From Pseudomonas sp. ok272 (GTDB lineage: Bacteria > Pseudomonadota > Gammaproteobacteria > Pseudomonadales > Pseudomonadaceae), in assembly GCF_900109995.1 (NCBI RefSeq), contig NZ_FOCB01000001.1, positions 310,001 to 374,000 of the forward strand: 64,000 bases of DNA. Direction: 5' to 3'. Of the stretch, positions 18,875-29,048 are shown piece by piece. The translations under genes and the position numbers were made by a program. Each line of letters begins with the position of its first letter. Position 1 is the stretch's first letter. The notes under the pieces were generated by a model. That model saw only the letters and a list, made by a program, of their open reading frames with translations, ran no database searches and was not told where the DNA came from.

Positions 18875-19573
18875 TCAACGCTTGGCGGGAATGACTTCCA
18901 GCACGCGGATCGATTCCGGTGTCGGGTAGTGCCAGCGCACATCCACATCCCAGAACTGCGCGCCATATTCGCGCTCGGGCGTAGGCGTTTGGTAGGCCGG
19001 ACGTGGGTCTTGCGCCAGGCACTGCTCGATCAGCTCGATGAGGGGCTCTTCGAGGCGCTGAGCGTGGGTATGGGCCTGTTGCAGGGCGATGTCCGTCCAC
19101 TGCACGGCAATCAGCGGTGGCGCAGCGCTGGCGATCTGATTGGTGGCTTGTGGGATGATATCGGCGTAGGGCACGTACGGCTTGATGTCGAGCACCGGCG
19201 TGCCGTCCAGCAGGTCGATGCCGGAGATCCACAGGCGGCCGGCGTCGACCTTGTCCAGCTTGACCACCGACTGGCCGATGCCGTTGGGCCGGTGGGTGGC
19301 CCGGGTGGCGAACACCCCCATGGACTTGTTGCCCCCCAGGCGCGGCGGGCGGACCTTGAGCCGTGGCGTGTCTTCCAGGGCCTGGTGGAACAGGAACAGC
19401 AGCCAGATATGGCTGACCTGTTCCAGGCCTTGTACCGCCTCACCCTGATCGAACGGCGCGACCAGTTCCAGCACCCCGCGGGCGGCCGGGGCCAATTGCG
19501 GTTGGCGCGGGATGGCGAACTTCTCCTTGAAGCAGGAGCGTACGAACCCGACCGGGGAAACGCTGTAGCTCAT
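18875..19573 (-). CDS. trmO: tRNA (t6A37) N6-methyltransferase TrmO
   Basis: The 232-residue protein begins SYSVSPVGFVRSCFKEKFAIPR, typical of the UPF0066/TsaA family to which TrmO belongs. It also has LEQVSHIWLLFLFHQ, RPPRLGGNKSMGVFATRATHRPNGIG-type substrate and SAM contacts, and LDGTPVLDIKPYVPYAD. TrmO methylates t6A to m6t6A at position 37 of tRNA-Thr. Length agrees with E. coli TrmO (235). It is followed upstream in the same direction by the DUF1456 gene, 4 bases away. Confidence 0.92.
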   Translation of the reverse strand: MSYSVSPVGFVRSCFKEKFAIPRQPQLAPAARGVLELVAPFDQGEAVQGLEQVSHIWLLFLFHQALEDTPRLKVRPPRLGGNKSMGVFATRATHRPNGIGQSVVKLDKVDAGRLWISGIDLLDGTPVLDIKPYVPYADIIPQATNQIASAAPPLIAVQWTDIALQQAHTHAQRLEEPLIELIEQCLAQDPRPAYQTPTPEREYGAQFWDVDVRWHYPTPESIRVLEVIPAKR

Positions 19574-19577
19574 GGCC

Positions 19578-20048
19578 TTAGCCGCGAACCCGCAGGGTCA
19601 GGCCCTTGAGGAAGTTGCGCAGCAACTGATCGCCGCACGGACGGTAGTTGGTGTGGCCGAACTTGCGGAACAGCGCGCTCAGCTCAGGCTTGGACACCGG
19701 GAACTCGGCCGCCTTGAGGATCGCGTGCATGTCGTCTTCCTTGAGTTCGAAGGCCACGCGCAGTTTCTTCAGGATGATGTTGTTGGTCACGGGCAGCTCG
19801 ACCGGCTGCGGTGGACGGTTTTCGTCCTTGCCGCGCTTGAAGATCACCAGGCCATCTAGGAAGTGCGCCATGACCGTGTCCGGGCAGCGCACGAAGCCTT
19901 CTTCGTCTTCTTCCTTTTTATCGAGGTAGGTCAGCAGGACTTCCTTGGACAGCTCTTCGCCGCCGCCGAGCTTGATGATCTCGATGACTTTGTTGTCGCT
20001 GAGGTCGAGCATGTAGCGCACGCTGCGCAGTACGTCGTTATGAATCAT
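19578..20048 (-). CDS. DUF1456 (YehS) family protein
   Basis: The 156-residue protein begins MIHNDVLRSVRYMLDLSDNK and contains two DUF1456 repeats, the second beginning TNNIILKKLRVAFELKEDDM. The tail YRPCGDQLLRNFLKGLTLR is typical of YehS. The function of the family is not known. The frame is open to 20240 but the extra codons overlap the neighbour's 3' end in a different frame. The 4-base gap to trmO suggests co-transcription. Confidence 0.9.
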   Translation of the reverse strand: MIHNDVLRSVRYMLDLSDNKVIEIIKLGGGEELSKEVLLTYLDKKEEDEEGFVRCPDTVMAHFLDGLVIFKRGKDENRPPQPVELPVTNNIILKKLRVAFELKEDDMHAILKAAEFPVSKPELSALFRKFGHTNYRPCGDQLLRNFLKGLTLRVRG

Positions 20049-20112
20049 GTGTGCAGTCCTGATGGGGGCGTTGCCGGTGCCGGCGACGCCTGAATGTGGG
20101 GGGAGGGCGGCC

Positions 20113-20823
20113 TTAGAACTTCTCTTTGGCGGACAAGTAGCGCCATTGGCCCACCGGTACCTTGCCAATGGACACGCCGCCGATACGAATACGACGGACG
20201 GCGATGACCTTGAGACCGACCGCCTGGCACAGCAGGGCAATGATTCCCGGTTGCGGGTTCTTCATCGCGAAGCGCAGGCGGTTTTCGTTCTGCCAACTGG
20301 CCTTGACCGCCGGCAGTTCCTTGCCCTTGTAGGTCAGGCCGTGGTTCAGGCGGTTGAGGCCGTGGGCAACCATGTCGCCTTCGACTTCGACCACGTATTC
20401 CTGTTCGATCTTGCTGGCGTCGGCGGTGAGCTTGCGCAGGATCTTCCAGTCCTGGGTGAACACCAATAGGCCACTGGCGTTGGCTTGCAGGTCGGCGCTG
20501 GCGGTCAGGCGCAGGAAGTGGCCCTTGAGCGGGCGCTTGCTGAAGCGATGTTCTTCGCTCAGGGTCTCGGGGCCGATCAGTTGTTGCGCGGCCTCGACGT
20601 CGATGCCGGCTGGGGCATGCAGCAAGATGGTCACCGGCTCCGGCACGGTGGCCTTGGCTTCGGGGTCCAGTTCGACTTTTTGCGTGTCGACCTTGAACTG
20701 CGGCTCATCGATGACTTCGCCGTCCACGGTAACCCAGCCGCCTTCAATGAACAGCTCAGCCTCTCGACGGGAACAGCCGACGAGTTCGATGAGGCGTTTG
20801 GAGAGACGAATCGGGTCAGTCAT
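20113..20823 (-). CDS. RsuA/RluF-family pseudouridine synthase-like protein, catalytic Asp absent
   Basis: The 236-residue protein has an N-terminal S4 RNA-binding domain (IRLSKRLIELVGCSRREAEL, GGWVTVDG) and the RsuA-type fold (SGLLVFTQDWKILRKL, IEQEYVVEVEG, GLKVIAVRRIRIGGV, PVGQWRYLS). The family's catalytic motif GRLDxxSxGLL reads SADLQANASGLL here, so the essential Asp aligns with Gln; a different Asp lies two residues before. Either it is an RNA-binding protein without synthase activity or the nearby Asp substitutes. Start MTDPIRLSKR (20823) suits the S4 domain. Confidence 0.85.
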   Translation of the reverse strand: MTDPIRLSKRLIELVGCSRREAELFIEGGWVTVDGEVIDEPQFKVDTQKVELDPEAKATVPEPVTILLHAPAGIDVEAAQQLIGPETLSEEHRFSKRPLKGHFLRLTASADLQANASGLLVFTQDWKILRKLTADASKIEQEYVVEVEGDMVAHGLNRLNHGLTYKGKELPAVKASWQNENRLRFAMKNPQPGIIALLCQAVGLKVIAVRRIRIGGVSIGKVPVGQWRYLSAKEKF

Positions 20824-20905
20824 GACAGGGGCCGTAACAAAAGGGGGCAGGCATTGTACCTGCCTCGCGCCGGTTAATCCCGAGTCCATTTGGACCGTGT
20901 GGCTT

Positions 20906-21379
20906 TTAGCCGCGCTGGACCTGCGGTTCGGGCTGTTTAAAACGCATATGCAGCAACGGATAGGGCTGGCCCATGCCGTCGACCTCCGAGCGACCGATCA
21001 CCTCAAAGCCCAGCTTGAAGTAAAAGCCCAAGGCTTGCGGGTTTTGCTCGTTGACGTCCAGTTCGTCGGCATTGAGGTGCGCCAGGGCGTAGTGCAGCAA
21101 TTGTTTGCCCAGGCCCTCGCCGCGATGCCCGGGGGCGATGAACAACATCTCCACCTTGCCCGCCGCCACGCCGGCGAACCCGGTGATGCGCTGGTTGCGA
21201 TCACGGGTACAGATCAGCATCACGGCGTCCAGGTACCGGGTCAGGACCAGGTTCCTCAGTAGCTCGATGTAGCTGTCGGGCAGAAAATCGTGGGTAGCGC
21301 GTACGGACGCTTCCCAGACCTGAGCCAGTTCCTGGTAGTCGCTGAGTTTCGGTGTGTGGATGACCGAATGATGGCGCAT
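20906..21379 (-). CDS. GNAT-family N-acetyltransferase
   Basis: The 157-residue protein has the acetyl-CoA pyrophosphate-binding loop APGHRGEGLGKQLLHYAL (R/Q-x-x-G-x-G) near residue 85 and the C-terminal GNAT signature NPQALGFYFKLGFEVIGRS. It begins MRHHSVIHTPKLSDYQEL at 21379; the longer frame to 21442 runs into the terminator region. The substrate is unknown. Closest to YjaB/PhnO-like small acetyltransferases by motif spacing. Confidence 0.87.
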   Translation of the reverse strand: MRHHSVIHTPKLSDYQELAQVWEASVRATHDFLPDSYIELLRNLVLTRYLDAVMLICTRDRNQRITGFAGVAAGKVEMLFIAPGHRGEGLGKQLLHYALAHLNADELDVNEQNPQALGFYFKLGFEVIGRSEVDGMGQPYPLLHMRFKQPEPQVQRG

Positions 21380-21432
21380 GCTCGCCGGCTCCTTGTCATA
21401 TGAAGTGACAAACGAAACTCTAGCTGTAAAAA

Positions 21433-21474
21433 AGCCCCGCATCCTTTCAGGAGAGCGGGGCTCGGTGTTTTTTT
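21433..21474. terminator. Terminator downstream of rimO
   Basis: AGCCCCGC at 21433-21440 pairs with GCGGGGCT at 21455-21462. On the minus strand the hairpin is followed by TTTTTTA, which suits termination of rimO transcripts; a T-run also follows on the plus strand. Confidence 0.85.
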
Positions 21475-21478
21475 TACG

Positions 21479-22816
21479 TTAGATCTGTTCGGCCCACAGG
21501 TCGTACTCGTCGGCGTCGGTCACTTTGCACCAGACCTTGTCGCCCGGCTTGAGGTTGCTGCCGTTGTCGATGAACACGTTGCCGTCGATTTCCGGGGCAT
21601 CGAAGAAGCAGCGGCCAACCGCGCCTTGCTCGTCGACTTCGTCCACCAGGACTTCGATTTCACGGCCGATGCGCAGTTGCAGGCGTGCCGAGCTGATGGC
21701 CTGCTGGTGGGCCATGAAGCGGTCCCAGCGGTCTTGCTTGACGTCGTCCGGGACGATCGCCGCGTCCAGCAGGTTGGCCGGTGCGCCTTCGACGGGCGAG
21801 TACTGGAAGCAGCCGACGCGATCCAGCTGGGCTTCGGTCAGCCAGTTCAGCAGGTACTGGAAGTCTTCCTCGGTTTCGCCGGGGAAGCCGACGATGAAGG
21901 TCGAGCGGATGATCAGGTCCGGGCAGATTTCACGCCAGTTCTTGATCCGCGCCAGGGTCTTGTCTTCGAAGGCTGGGCGTTTCATGGCCTTGAGGACTTT
22001 AGGGCTGGCGTGCTGGAACGGGATGTCCAGGTACGGCAGGATCTTGCCGGCGGCCATCAGCGGGATCAGCTCGTCGACGTGTGGGTACGGGTAGACATAA
22101 TGCAGGCGGACCCAGACGCCCAGGGTGCTGAGGGCTTCGCACAGTTCGGTCATGCGGGTCTTCACCGGCGCGCCGTTCCAGAAACCGGTGCGGTACTTGA
22201 CGTCAACGCCGTAGGCGCTGGTGTCCTGGGAGATCACCAGCAACTCTTTCACGCCGGATTTGACCAGGCGCTGGGCCTCGTCGAGCACATCGCCGACCGG
22301 ACGGCTGACCAGCTTGCCGCGCATCGAAGGGATGATGCAGAAGCTGCAGCTGTGGTTGCAGCCTTCGGAAATCTTCAGGTAGGCGTAGTGGCGCGGGGTC
22401 AGCTTGATGCCTTGTGGCGGTACGAGGTCGATCAGCGGGTTGTGGTCCTGGCGCGGCGGCACGACGGCGTGCACGGCGTTGACCACCTGCTCGTACTGCT
22501 GCGGGCCGGTGACGGCCAGTACGCTGGGGTGTACGTTGCGGATGGTGCCTTCTTCCACACCCATGCAGCCGGTCACGATGACCTTGCCGTTTTCCTTGAT
22601 CGCTTCGCCAATGACTTCCAGGGATTCGGCCTTCGCCGAGTCGATGAAGCCGCAGGTGTTGACGACGACCACGTCAGCGTCCTGGTAGGTCGACACGACG
22701 TCATAACCTTCCATGCGCAGTTGGGTCAGGATGCGCTCGGAGTCGACCAGTGCTTTGGGGCAACCCAGGGATACGAATCCAACTTTTGGATTGGCTGGCG
22801 CAGGAGTGGTGGACAT
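21479..22816 (-). CDS. rimO: Ribosomal protein S12 methylthiotransferase RimO
   Basis: The 445-residue radical-SAM enzyme adds a methylthio group to Asp of ribosomal protein S12. The N-terminal UPF0004 domain carries three cysteines for one cluster ([24 protein letters not shown]). The radical-SAM motif [11 protein letters not shown] holds the second cluster. A C-terminal TRAM domain binds substrate. [20 protein letters not shown] at 22816 is the usual Pseudomonas start; the open frame to 22897 has no homology that I recognise. Confidence 0.97.
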   Translation of the reverse strand: MSTTPAPANPKVGFVSLGCPKALVDSERILTQLRMEGYDVVSTYQDADVVVVNTCGFIDSAKAESLEVIGEAIKENGKVIVTGCMGVEEGTIRNVHPSVLAVTGPQQYEQVVNAVHAVVPPRQDHNPLIDLVPPQGIKLTPRHYAYLKISEGCNHSCSFCIIPSMRGKLVSRPVGDVLDEAQRLVKSGVKELLVISQDTSAYGVDVKYRTGFWNGAPVKTRMTELCEALSTLGVWVRLHYVYPYPHVDELIPLMAAGKILPYLDIPFQHASPKVLKAMKRPAFEDKTLARIKNWREICPDLIIRSTFIVGFPGETEEDFQYLLNWLTEAQLDRVGCFQYSPVEGAPANLLDAAIVPDDVKQDRWDRFMAHQQAISSARLQLRIGREIEVLVDEVDEQGAVGRCFFDAPEIDGNVFIDNGSNLKPGDKVWCKVTDADEYDLWAEQI

Positions 22817-23141
22817 GTCTAACCTCGGTGTTTGGTGACGCCTCAAGCCACAAATGGCAAGGCGACTGACGGGCGCTTGAATGGCGCCTCTGATCAAAAA
22901 GTGCGCAATTCTAGCGATGGCCGACGCACTTGACCAGCTTTATGCAGGGAAATACGACCAGTGCTGCGCTATGCTTCGCGCCGTTACACCCAGGCGTAGG
23001 GTTGTAGTCAATAAATCGTCTGTATCAATAAGTAAAACGGCGCATGCTGCGAGGCAGTTCGCGCGGGTTTGCAGAGCTTAGGCGCTTGATCAGTGTCGTG
23101 CTGTTTATATAAAGCCCCCGACTTGGTGGCAGGAGTGGTTG
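22817..23141. other. Intergenic stretch between divergent rimO and kup
   Basis: These 325 bases hold no credible gene. A TATATAAAG stretch near 23106-23114 could be a -10 region for kup, but no well-spaced -35 is visible. I see no repeat or riboswitch-like structure. Confidence 0.5.
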
Positions 23142-25043
23142 ATGGGTCAGGCAAGTAGTCAGGCGGTGGGCTCGGAGGGTTCGGCGGCCAAGCCGATTGG
23201 GATGTTGGTCGCGGCGGTCGGCGTGGTGTACGGCGATATCGGTACCAGCCCGCTGTACACCCTCAAGGAAGTGTTCTCCGGTGGGTATGGCGTACCGGTC
23301 AATCATGACGGTGTGCTGGGGATTCTGGCGCTGATCTTCTGGTCACTGATCTGGGTGGTGTCGATCAAGTACATGATGTTTGTCCTGCGCGCCGACAACC
23401 AGGGGGAGGGCGGGATCATGGCCTTGACCGCGCTGGCCCGGCGGGCTTCTGCCGGACACGCCCGGTTGCGCACGCTGTTGGTGGTGTGCGGGCTGATCGG
23501 TGCCGCGCTGTTTTATGGTGACAGCATGATTACCCCGGCGATTTCCGTGCTCTCGGCGATTGAAGGCTTGGGATTGGCGTTCGATGGCATCGACCATTGG
23601 GTGGTGCCGTTGTCCCTGGTGGTGCTGGTCGCGCTGTTCCTGATTCAGCGCCATGGCACCGCGCGCATTGGCATTTTGTTTGGGCCGATCATGGTTACCT
23701 GGTTCCTGGTGCTGGGTGCGCTGGGGGTCTACGGCATCCTTCAGCACCCGGAAGTGTTGCAGGCGTTGAACCCCATGTGGGGCGTGCGTTTCTTCATGGT
23801 GCACCCGGGCATGGGCGTGACGATCCTCGGCGCCGTGGTCCTGGCACTGACCGGTGCCGAAGCCTTGTATGCCGACATGGGGCACTTCGGGCGCAAGCCG
23901 ATTGCCCGTGCGTGGTTCATCCTGGTGTTGCCGGCGCTGGTGCTGAACTACTTCGGCCAGGGCGCCTTGCTGTTGGGCGACCCGGCCGCGGCCCGCAACC
24001 CGTTTTACCTGCTGGCGCCGAGTTGGGCGCTGATCCCGTTGGTCGGGTTGTCGACCCTGGCCACGGTGATTGCCTCGCAAGCGGTGATTTCCGGGGCGTT
24101 CTCCCTGACTCGCCAGGCCATTCAGCTCGGCTACATTCCACGCATGCACATCCAGCACACCTCCAGCGCCGAACAGGGCCAGATCTACATCGGTGCGGTG
24201 AACTGGGCGCTGATGGTCGGCGTGATCCTGCTGGTGCTCGGCTTCGAGTCCTCGGGTGCGCTGGCCTCGGCCTATGGCGTGGCGGTGACGGGCACGATGT
24301 TGATGACCACCATCCTGGTGTCGGCGGTCATGCTGTTGCTGTGGAAATGGCCGCCGATCCTGGCGGTCCCGGTGCTGCTTGGCTTCCTGCTGGTCGATGG
24401 CCTGTACTTCGCCGCCAACGTACCGAAAATCCTCCAGGGCGGGGCGTTCCCGGTGATCGCCGGCCTGGCGCTGTTTGTGTTGATGACCACCTGGAAGCGC
24501 GGCAAGCAATTGCTGGTCGAGCGCATCGATGAAGGGGGGTTGCCACTGCCGATCTTCATCAGCAGCATCGCGGTGCAACCGCCGCATCGGGTGCAGGGGA
24601 CTGCAGTGTTCCTGACCGCGCGCCCGGACGCCGTGCCCCATGCGCTGTTGCACAACCTGCTGCACAACCAGGTGCTGCACGAGCAAGTGGTGCTGTTGAC
24701 AGTGGTCTACGAAGACATCCCGCGCGTATCGCCTGAGCGCCGCTTCGAAGTCGACTCCTACGGCGAGGGCTTCTTCAGGGTGATCCTGCACTTCGGCTTT
24801 ACCGACGAGCCGGACGTGCCGCAAGCACTGAAGCTGTGCCATCTGGATGAGCTGGACTTCAGCCCGATGCGCACCACCTACTTCCTCAGCCGCGAGACGG
24901 TCATCGCCTCCAAGCTCGAAGGCATGGCACGCTGGCGCGAGGCGTTGTTCGCCTTCATGCTCAAGAACGCCAACGGCAACCTGCGCTTCTTCAACCTGCC
25001 GGTGAACCGGGTGATCGAGTTGGGCACCCAGGTCGAGATGTAA
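23142..25043 (+). CDS. kup: Low-affinity potassium transporter Kup
   Basis: The 633-residue membrane protein is a K+/H+ symporter of the Kup/HAK/KT family. The signature [19 protein letters not shown] follows a short cytoplasmic N-terminus; about twelve membrane segments end near residue 450, and a cytoplasmic C-terminal domain follows. ATG 23142 is 6 bases after AGGAG; a TTG three bases earlier is less well placed. It is monocistronic with its own terminator. Confidence 0.96.
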   Translation: MGQASSQAVGSEGSAAKPIGMLVAAVGVVYGDIGTSPLYTLKEVFSGGYGVPVNHDGVLGILALIFWSLIWVVSIKYMMFVLRADNQGEGGIMALTALARRASAGHARLRTLLVVCGLIGAALFYGDSMITPAISVLSAIEGLGLAFDGIDHWVVPLSLVVLVALFLIQRHGTARIGILFGPIMVTWFLVLGALGVYGILQHPEVLQALNPMWGVRFFMVHPGMGVTILGAVVLALTGAEALYADMGHFGRKPIARAWFILVLPALVLNYFGQGALLLGDPAAARNPFYLLAPSWALIPLVGLSTLATVIASQAVISGAFSLTRQAIQLGYIPRMHIQHTSSAEQGQIYIGAVNWALMVGVILLVLGFESSGALASAYGVAVTGTMLMTTILVSAVMLLLWKWPPILAVPVLLGFLLVDGLYFAANVPKILQGGAFPVIAGLALFVLMTTWKRGKQLLVERIDEGGLPLPIFISSIAVQPPHRVQGTAVFLTARPDAVPHALLHNLLHNQVLHEQVVLLTVVYEDIPRVSPERRFEVDSYGEGFFRVILHFGFTDEPDVPQALKLCHLDELDFSPMRTTYFLSRETVIASKLEGMARWREALFAFMLKNANGNLRFFNLPVNRVIELGTQVEM

Positions 25044-25057
25044 GCCGTGCTGGAATG

Positions 25058-25096
25058 AAAAAGCCCCCGCAGCCTTGAGGTTGCGGGGGCTTTTTG
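25058..25096 (+). terminator. Bidirectional terminator between kup and the alanyl-PG hydrolase gene
   Basis: AGCCCCCGCA at 25062-25071 pairs with TGCGGGGGCT at 25082-25091, flanked by A- and T-runs on both sides. It lies between two convergent genes and can serve both. Confidence 0.92.
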
Positions 25097-25110
25097 TTGG
25101 GCCGCTCAGA

Positions 25111-26406
25111 TCACTCGCCAGCGACCTTGGCGGCTGCCTGGCGCTTGACGATGATGTCGACCAGGCGCTGGGCCAGGGCCGGGTAGTTCTCGTCGAAGTG
25201 ATGGCCGCCAGGTAGCTTCATGACTTCGCCGACCACGGTCTTGTCGGTGCATCCGCTTTCATTGAACTCTTCTGCACCGTAGATGCACACCACTTTGTTG
25301 GCCGGCAGTTTGGCCATTTCCGGGCCGGTGGCGGCTTCCTTGCCGGCGTTGCCGAGCCAGCCGTCGACTTCGATCTCGAAGCTGCCGGTGCGGGCGAAGG
25401 CCAGCAGGATGATTGCGTCTACGCGCTGCTGTTCGCTTTCCGGCAGGCGGTTGTAGATGGCCGGCAGGACGTCGGCGCCGAACGAGTAACCGGTGAGGAT
25501 GAAGCGCTTGGTGCCCCACTTCTGGCGGTAGTGCTGCATCAGTTCGGCCAGGTCGGTTGCGCTTTGCTCGGGACTTTTGTGCTGCCAGTAGTAGCGCAGG
25601 GTGTCGATGCCCACGACGGGGTAGCCGATCTTGGCCATTTCGCCGGCCACGTCACGGTCCAGGTCGCGCCAGCCGCCGTCGCCGGAGAGGAACAGGGTGA
25701 CGGTGTCCTTGGCCTGTCCGGCGGGCACTTCGACCACCGGGATGTTCAGGCCACCATTGCCCTGGTCGGCGCCGATGAGGATCTTGCGCAGCTCGTTGTT
25801 CAGGACCTGCGGCAGGTTGATGTCGTAGTCGCTGATGCTGGTTTGGGCATTCGGTTGGTCACGGACAAATCCGGCGCTGGTGTCGTCTGGGCCGTCGTTC
25901 CAGGCCGCCAGCCAATGGCCGTGGGCCGCGCTTTTGGGCAGCAGGTCGGTGCAGCTGGATTTCTCCAGGGCCAGGTCAACCGAGACCGCCACGGACTTGT
26001 CGTTCTTCTGCTCGGCCAGCCAGCGCCAGGCCAGGACCGCGCCAGGGCCGATACCGCCGACCACGGTGGCCGGGCCTTGCAACTGGCCGAGCGCGGCTTG
26101 CAGGGCACGTCGTTGCAGCAGGCAATCCTTGGGCAGGATCACTTGGACGATCTGTGCGGCGCCACCTCGGCTGAGGGTCATCAGTTGGCTATCGCTGAGT
26201 TTCTGCTCGTCGTTCACCGCCACCACGACCTGGGCCCGCGGCTTGATGCCTGGGATGACGCGGGTCATCGGCGCGCCGTCGGCCGGCGTCAGTCGTTCGA
26301 GGGTGGGCTCTGGTGCCGGGCGGTTCCAGTACCAGTACCCGCCGCCAAGGATTACAGCCAGGACCACCAGGATGGCCAATACATACCGCCAGGCGCGTTG
26401 AATCAT
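25111..26406 (-). CDS. Periplasmic alanyl-phosphatidylglycerol hydrolase (AcvB/VirJ family)
   Basis: The 431-residue protein has an N-terminal membrane anchor (YVLAILVVLAVILGGGYWYW). A VirJ/AcvB alpha/beta-hydrolase domain in the C-terminal half carries the nucleophile elbow GYSFGAD and a late GGHHFDENY histidine. It matches PA0919 of P. aeruginosa, which removes alanine from alanyl-phosphatidylglycerol in the periplasm. Its start overlaps the stop of the synthase gene (TAATG), so the two are translationally coupled and control the level of the modified lipid together. The generic name virulence factor family protein is also used. Confidence 0.87.
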   Translation of the reverse strand: MIQRAWRYVLAILVVLAVILGGGYWYWNRPAPEPTLERLTPADGAPMTRVIPGIKPRAQVVVAVNDEQKLSDSQLMTLSRGGAAQIVQVILPKDCLLQRRALQAALGQLQGPATVVGGIGPGAVLAWRWLAEQKNDKSVAVSVDLALEKSSCTDLLPKSAAHGHWLAAWNDGPDDTSAGFVRDQPNAQTSISDYDINLPQVLNNELRKILIGADQGNGGLNIPVVEVPAGQAKDTVTLFLSGDGGWRDLDRDVAGEMAKIGYPVVGIDTLRYYWQHKSPEQSATDLAELMQHYRQKWGTKRFILTGYSFGADVLPAIYNRLPESEQQRVDAIILLAFARTGSFEIEVDGWLGNAGKEAATGPEMAKLPANKVVCIYGAEEFNESGCTDKTVVGEVMKLPGGHHFDENYPALAQRLVDIIVKRQAAAKVAGE

Positions 26407-29048
26407 TAGCGTTTCACCAATCCAGTCAAGCCGCCCGCAATCAGGGCGGCGGTATCGGCCAGGGCCACTAACGGATCGAGTCCGGCAGGCACGGCCATGT
26501 AACGAGGTTCCCAGTCAGGCTGGAACTTGTCTTTGAAGCGACGCAGGCCCTGGAAGTTGTAGAGCTGCTCGCCACGACGGAACACCATTGAGCCCAGGCG
26601 CTGGGTCAGTGGTGCGCCACGACGCGGTTGCAGGCCCGACAGCGGCACCATGCCCAGGCTGAAACGTGCATAGCCATGATTTTTATAATGCTGGATCAGG
26701 CCGACCATCATGAACTCCATGGTCAGCTTCGGGGCGTCTGGGTGCGCACGCATCAGGTCGAGGCTGGCCAGGTCGTGGCTGTAGGTCTCGAGCAGGTTGG
26801 CGAACGCGACCGGGCGTCCTTCAAAATGAATGATCGCGATGCGAAAGTGCTTCAAGTAATCGTCACTGAAGCGGCCGAGGGAGAAGCCTTTCTCGCGCAC
26901 GTTCTTGCCCGTGAGCCAGGCATCTGAGATCACTTTCAGCTGGTCCATCGGCGCCTGGCCCGGTTCGAAGATCTCCAGGGACAGGCCATCGCGCGAGCCG
27001 CGGTTCCAGGTGTAGCGCAGGTCCTTCATCTCTTTGCCCTTGGCCTCGAGATCAAAGCGCAGCAGGTCGACCCGGGCTTCTTCGCCCAGCTTGATCGCCG
27101 TCAGGCCGATGTCCATGTAGTACGGCAGGTTCTCCGCGCGCACCTGGTAGAACACCGGGCGGGCATGGTGCAGGTCGCACAGGTCGCGGAACTGCCAGAT
27201 CATCTCGGCGCGTTGCTGGGGCGGCCCGATGGGGTCGTACAGGGCCACGAGGCTGCGGCCACGGCGCGCATACATCAGGAAGGCGTCGTCGTTGGGGTGG
27301 AACAGCAGCGCTTTGTCACCGGTCAGGGCCAGGCCTCCGTCGGGTTGGGCGGAGGCCATCAGGATCTTCTGTGCCTTGGCGAGCTCTTCCGCATCGGGCA
27401 GGTGGATCACTGGGCGCGCGGTGCGCAGCAGCCAGGTCAGCGACACGATCACCAGCAATACCGCGGCGCCCAGCAGCGAGCGCAAGCCACGAGGGGCGTC
27501 GGAATCGAGGGTGAACTGCCACCATAGTTGGTGGCTATAGGGCACGTCCTGGTAGGCGAACAACAACAGCCAGATCGAGGCGGCCAGCACGCAAACGCTG
27601 GCGACCAGGTACAGCGGCGAAAACGGTACCTCGGTCAGGCGGCTGGGGCGGTAGAACGAACGCCGGAACACGGCCAGCAGGCTGGCCGTCAGGATCAGCA
27701 GGCAGGCCTCTTCCCAGTCGAAGCCTTTGAGCAGCGAGAGCAGGGCGCCGGCGATCAGCAAGATGGTGGTCAGCATCCACGCTGCCGACAGCCGACGGCG
27801 CAAGCCTTGGGCCAGCAGCAGGCAGAGCACGCCGATCAGGCTGGCGCCAAAGTGCGAGGCGTCGATCAGGCGATGGGGGATCAGAAAGCCGATATGCTCC
27901 AGGCGGCTGTCGATTTCTGGTGTGGCGCCGGAAAACAACAGGACCACCCCGGACAGGAACACCAGCACCGACAGCACCGGGGCCGCCAGGCCCGACGCTG
28001 CGCGCAGGGATTGGCGCGTCTGGAACAGCCGTTGTCCTTCGTTGATCAGCAGCAGCAGGCACGCCACCAGCATCGGTAGGATCACGTAGATCAGGCGATA
28101 CAGCAGCAGGGCGGCAGCCAGGGGCGCGGCACCGAGCTTGTCGGCGAAGGCCGCGAGCAAGATCGCTTCGAAGACCCCGACGCCCCCCGGCACGTGACTG
28201 AGCACGCCCGCCGCCAGGGCCAGCAGGTACACCAGCAGGAACGCACCGAACGGTGGCGCTTCGGGTAGCAGCAGGTAAAGGACGGTCGCGGCGGCGGCCA
28301 CATCCAATGCGGTGATCAGCAGTTGCAGCAGGGTCAGGCGGCGACCCGGCAGGCGCAGGGTGCGGCGACCGACGCGCACCAGCAGGTTGTCCGCGTAAGG
28401 CTGCTCGGGCAGGCGACGGCGGTAAATGCCAATGGCCAGCACGGCGAACAACAGCAGCACGGCCGTGGCAATCGAGCCGAGTATCAGTGGCGACACATGC
28501 AGGGCGTTCGAGGCGGCCGACAGGTTGCTCAGCGTGGCCAGGGCCGCCAGCGGTGGCAGCGCACAACCCAGCGACAGGCTGGCGAACAGCGTCATGTGAG
28601 CGACGTCCGAAGCCCCCAGGCCATGGCGTGCGTACAACCGATAGCGCACCGAGCCGCCCGACAATAAAGACAGGCCAATCGCGTTGCCAATGGCGAAGGC
28701 GGTGAAGCCGCCCAGGATCATGGTGCGCGGTGGCAGGCTCACGCCGGCATAGCGGGTAGCCGACCATTCATAGCCCAGCAGGAAGATGAAGCCGACGATG
28801 GTCGCCCCCACGGCACCGAGCAGGGCGGGCTTGGGCACTTCCAGGATTGAGTCGTGCAGGGCGTAGAGGTCGAGTTCGCTCAATAGATGGCGACAGGCGA
28901 TCAGCGCGATGGCAAATAACAGCAACGTCACCGCCAGGCCGATGGGCTGTCGATATTTGCTGATCAGGTCCAGCCAGTGCAGGCGGGTGGCTGCAATCGG
29001 TTGGGTGCCTGTGGCAGTGTCTTGGGAGTCAGACGAGTTGGCGCGCAT
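26406..29048 (-). CDS. mprF: Alanyl-phosphatidylglycerol synthase/flippase (MprF family)
   Basis: This 880-residue MprF-type protein has an N-terminal flippase-like half with many membrane segments to about residue 530. The cytoplasmic synthase domain (GNAT-like) is rich in conserved MprF motifs: LFHPNDDAFLMYARRGRSLV, PVFYQVRAENLPYYMDIG, LSLGRFSDDYLKHF-like, and LTMEFMMVGLIQHYKNHGY. In P. aeruginosa the homologue PA0920 transfers alanine from Ala-tRNA to phosphatidylglycerol, reducing sensitivity to cationic peptides and acid. ATG 29048 follows GAGGTGATTG. The coupled downstream hydrolase gene supports alanine rather than lysine as substrate. Confidence 0.9.
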   Translation of the reverse strand: MRANSSDSQDTATGTQPIAATRLHWLDLISKYRQPIGLAVTLLLFAIALIACRHLLSELDLYALHDSILEVPKPALLGAVGATIVGFIFLLGYEWSATRYAGVSLPPRTMILGGFTAFAIGNAIGLSLLSGGSVRYRLYARHGLGASDVAHMTLFASLSLGCALPPLAALATLSNLSAASNALHVSPLILGSIATAVLLLFAVLAIGIYRRRLPEQPYADNLLVRVGRRTLRLPGRRLTLLQLLITALDVAAAATVLYLLLPEAPPFGAFLLVYLLALAAGVLSHVPGGVGVFEAILLAAFADKLGAAPLAAALLLYRLIYVILPMLVACLLLLINEGQRLFQTRQSLRAASGLAAPVLSVLVFLSGVVLLFSGATPEIDSRLEHIGFLIPHRLIDASHFGASLIGVLCLLLAQGLRRRLSAAWMLTTILLIAGALLSLLKGFDWEEACLLILTASLLAVFRRSFYRPSRLTEVPFSPLYLVASVCVLAASIWLLLFAYQDVPYSHQLWWQFTLDSDAPRGLRSLLGAAVLLVIVSLTWLLRTARPVIHLPDAEELAKAQKILMASAQPDGGLALTGDKALLFHPNDDAFLMYARRGRSLVALYDPIGPPQQRAEMIWQFRDLCDLHHARPVFYQVRAENLPYYMDIGLTAIKLGEEARVDLLRFDLEAKGKEMKDLRYTWNRGSRDGLSLEIFEPGQAPMDQLKVISDAWLTGKNVREKGFSLGRFSDDYLKHFRIAIIHFEGRPVAFANLLETYSHDLASLDLMRAHPDAPKLTMEFMMVGLIQHYKNHGYARFSLGMVPLSGLQPRRGAPLTQRLGSMVFRRGEQLYNFQGLRRFKDKFQPDWEPRYMAVPAGLDPLVALADTAALIAGGLTGLVKR

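Noticed and set aside
23343..24842. Long minus-strand frame opposite kup (499 codons) and similar long antisense frames opposite mutS, rimO, proS, recA and dinG
   Set aside because: High-GC third codon positions make long antisense frames common; compositions are Arg/His/Gln-rich and the plus-strand genes are well conserved.
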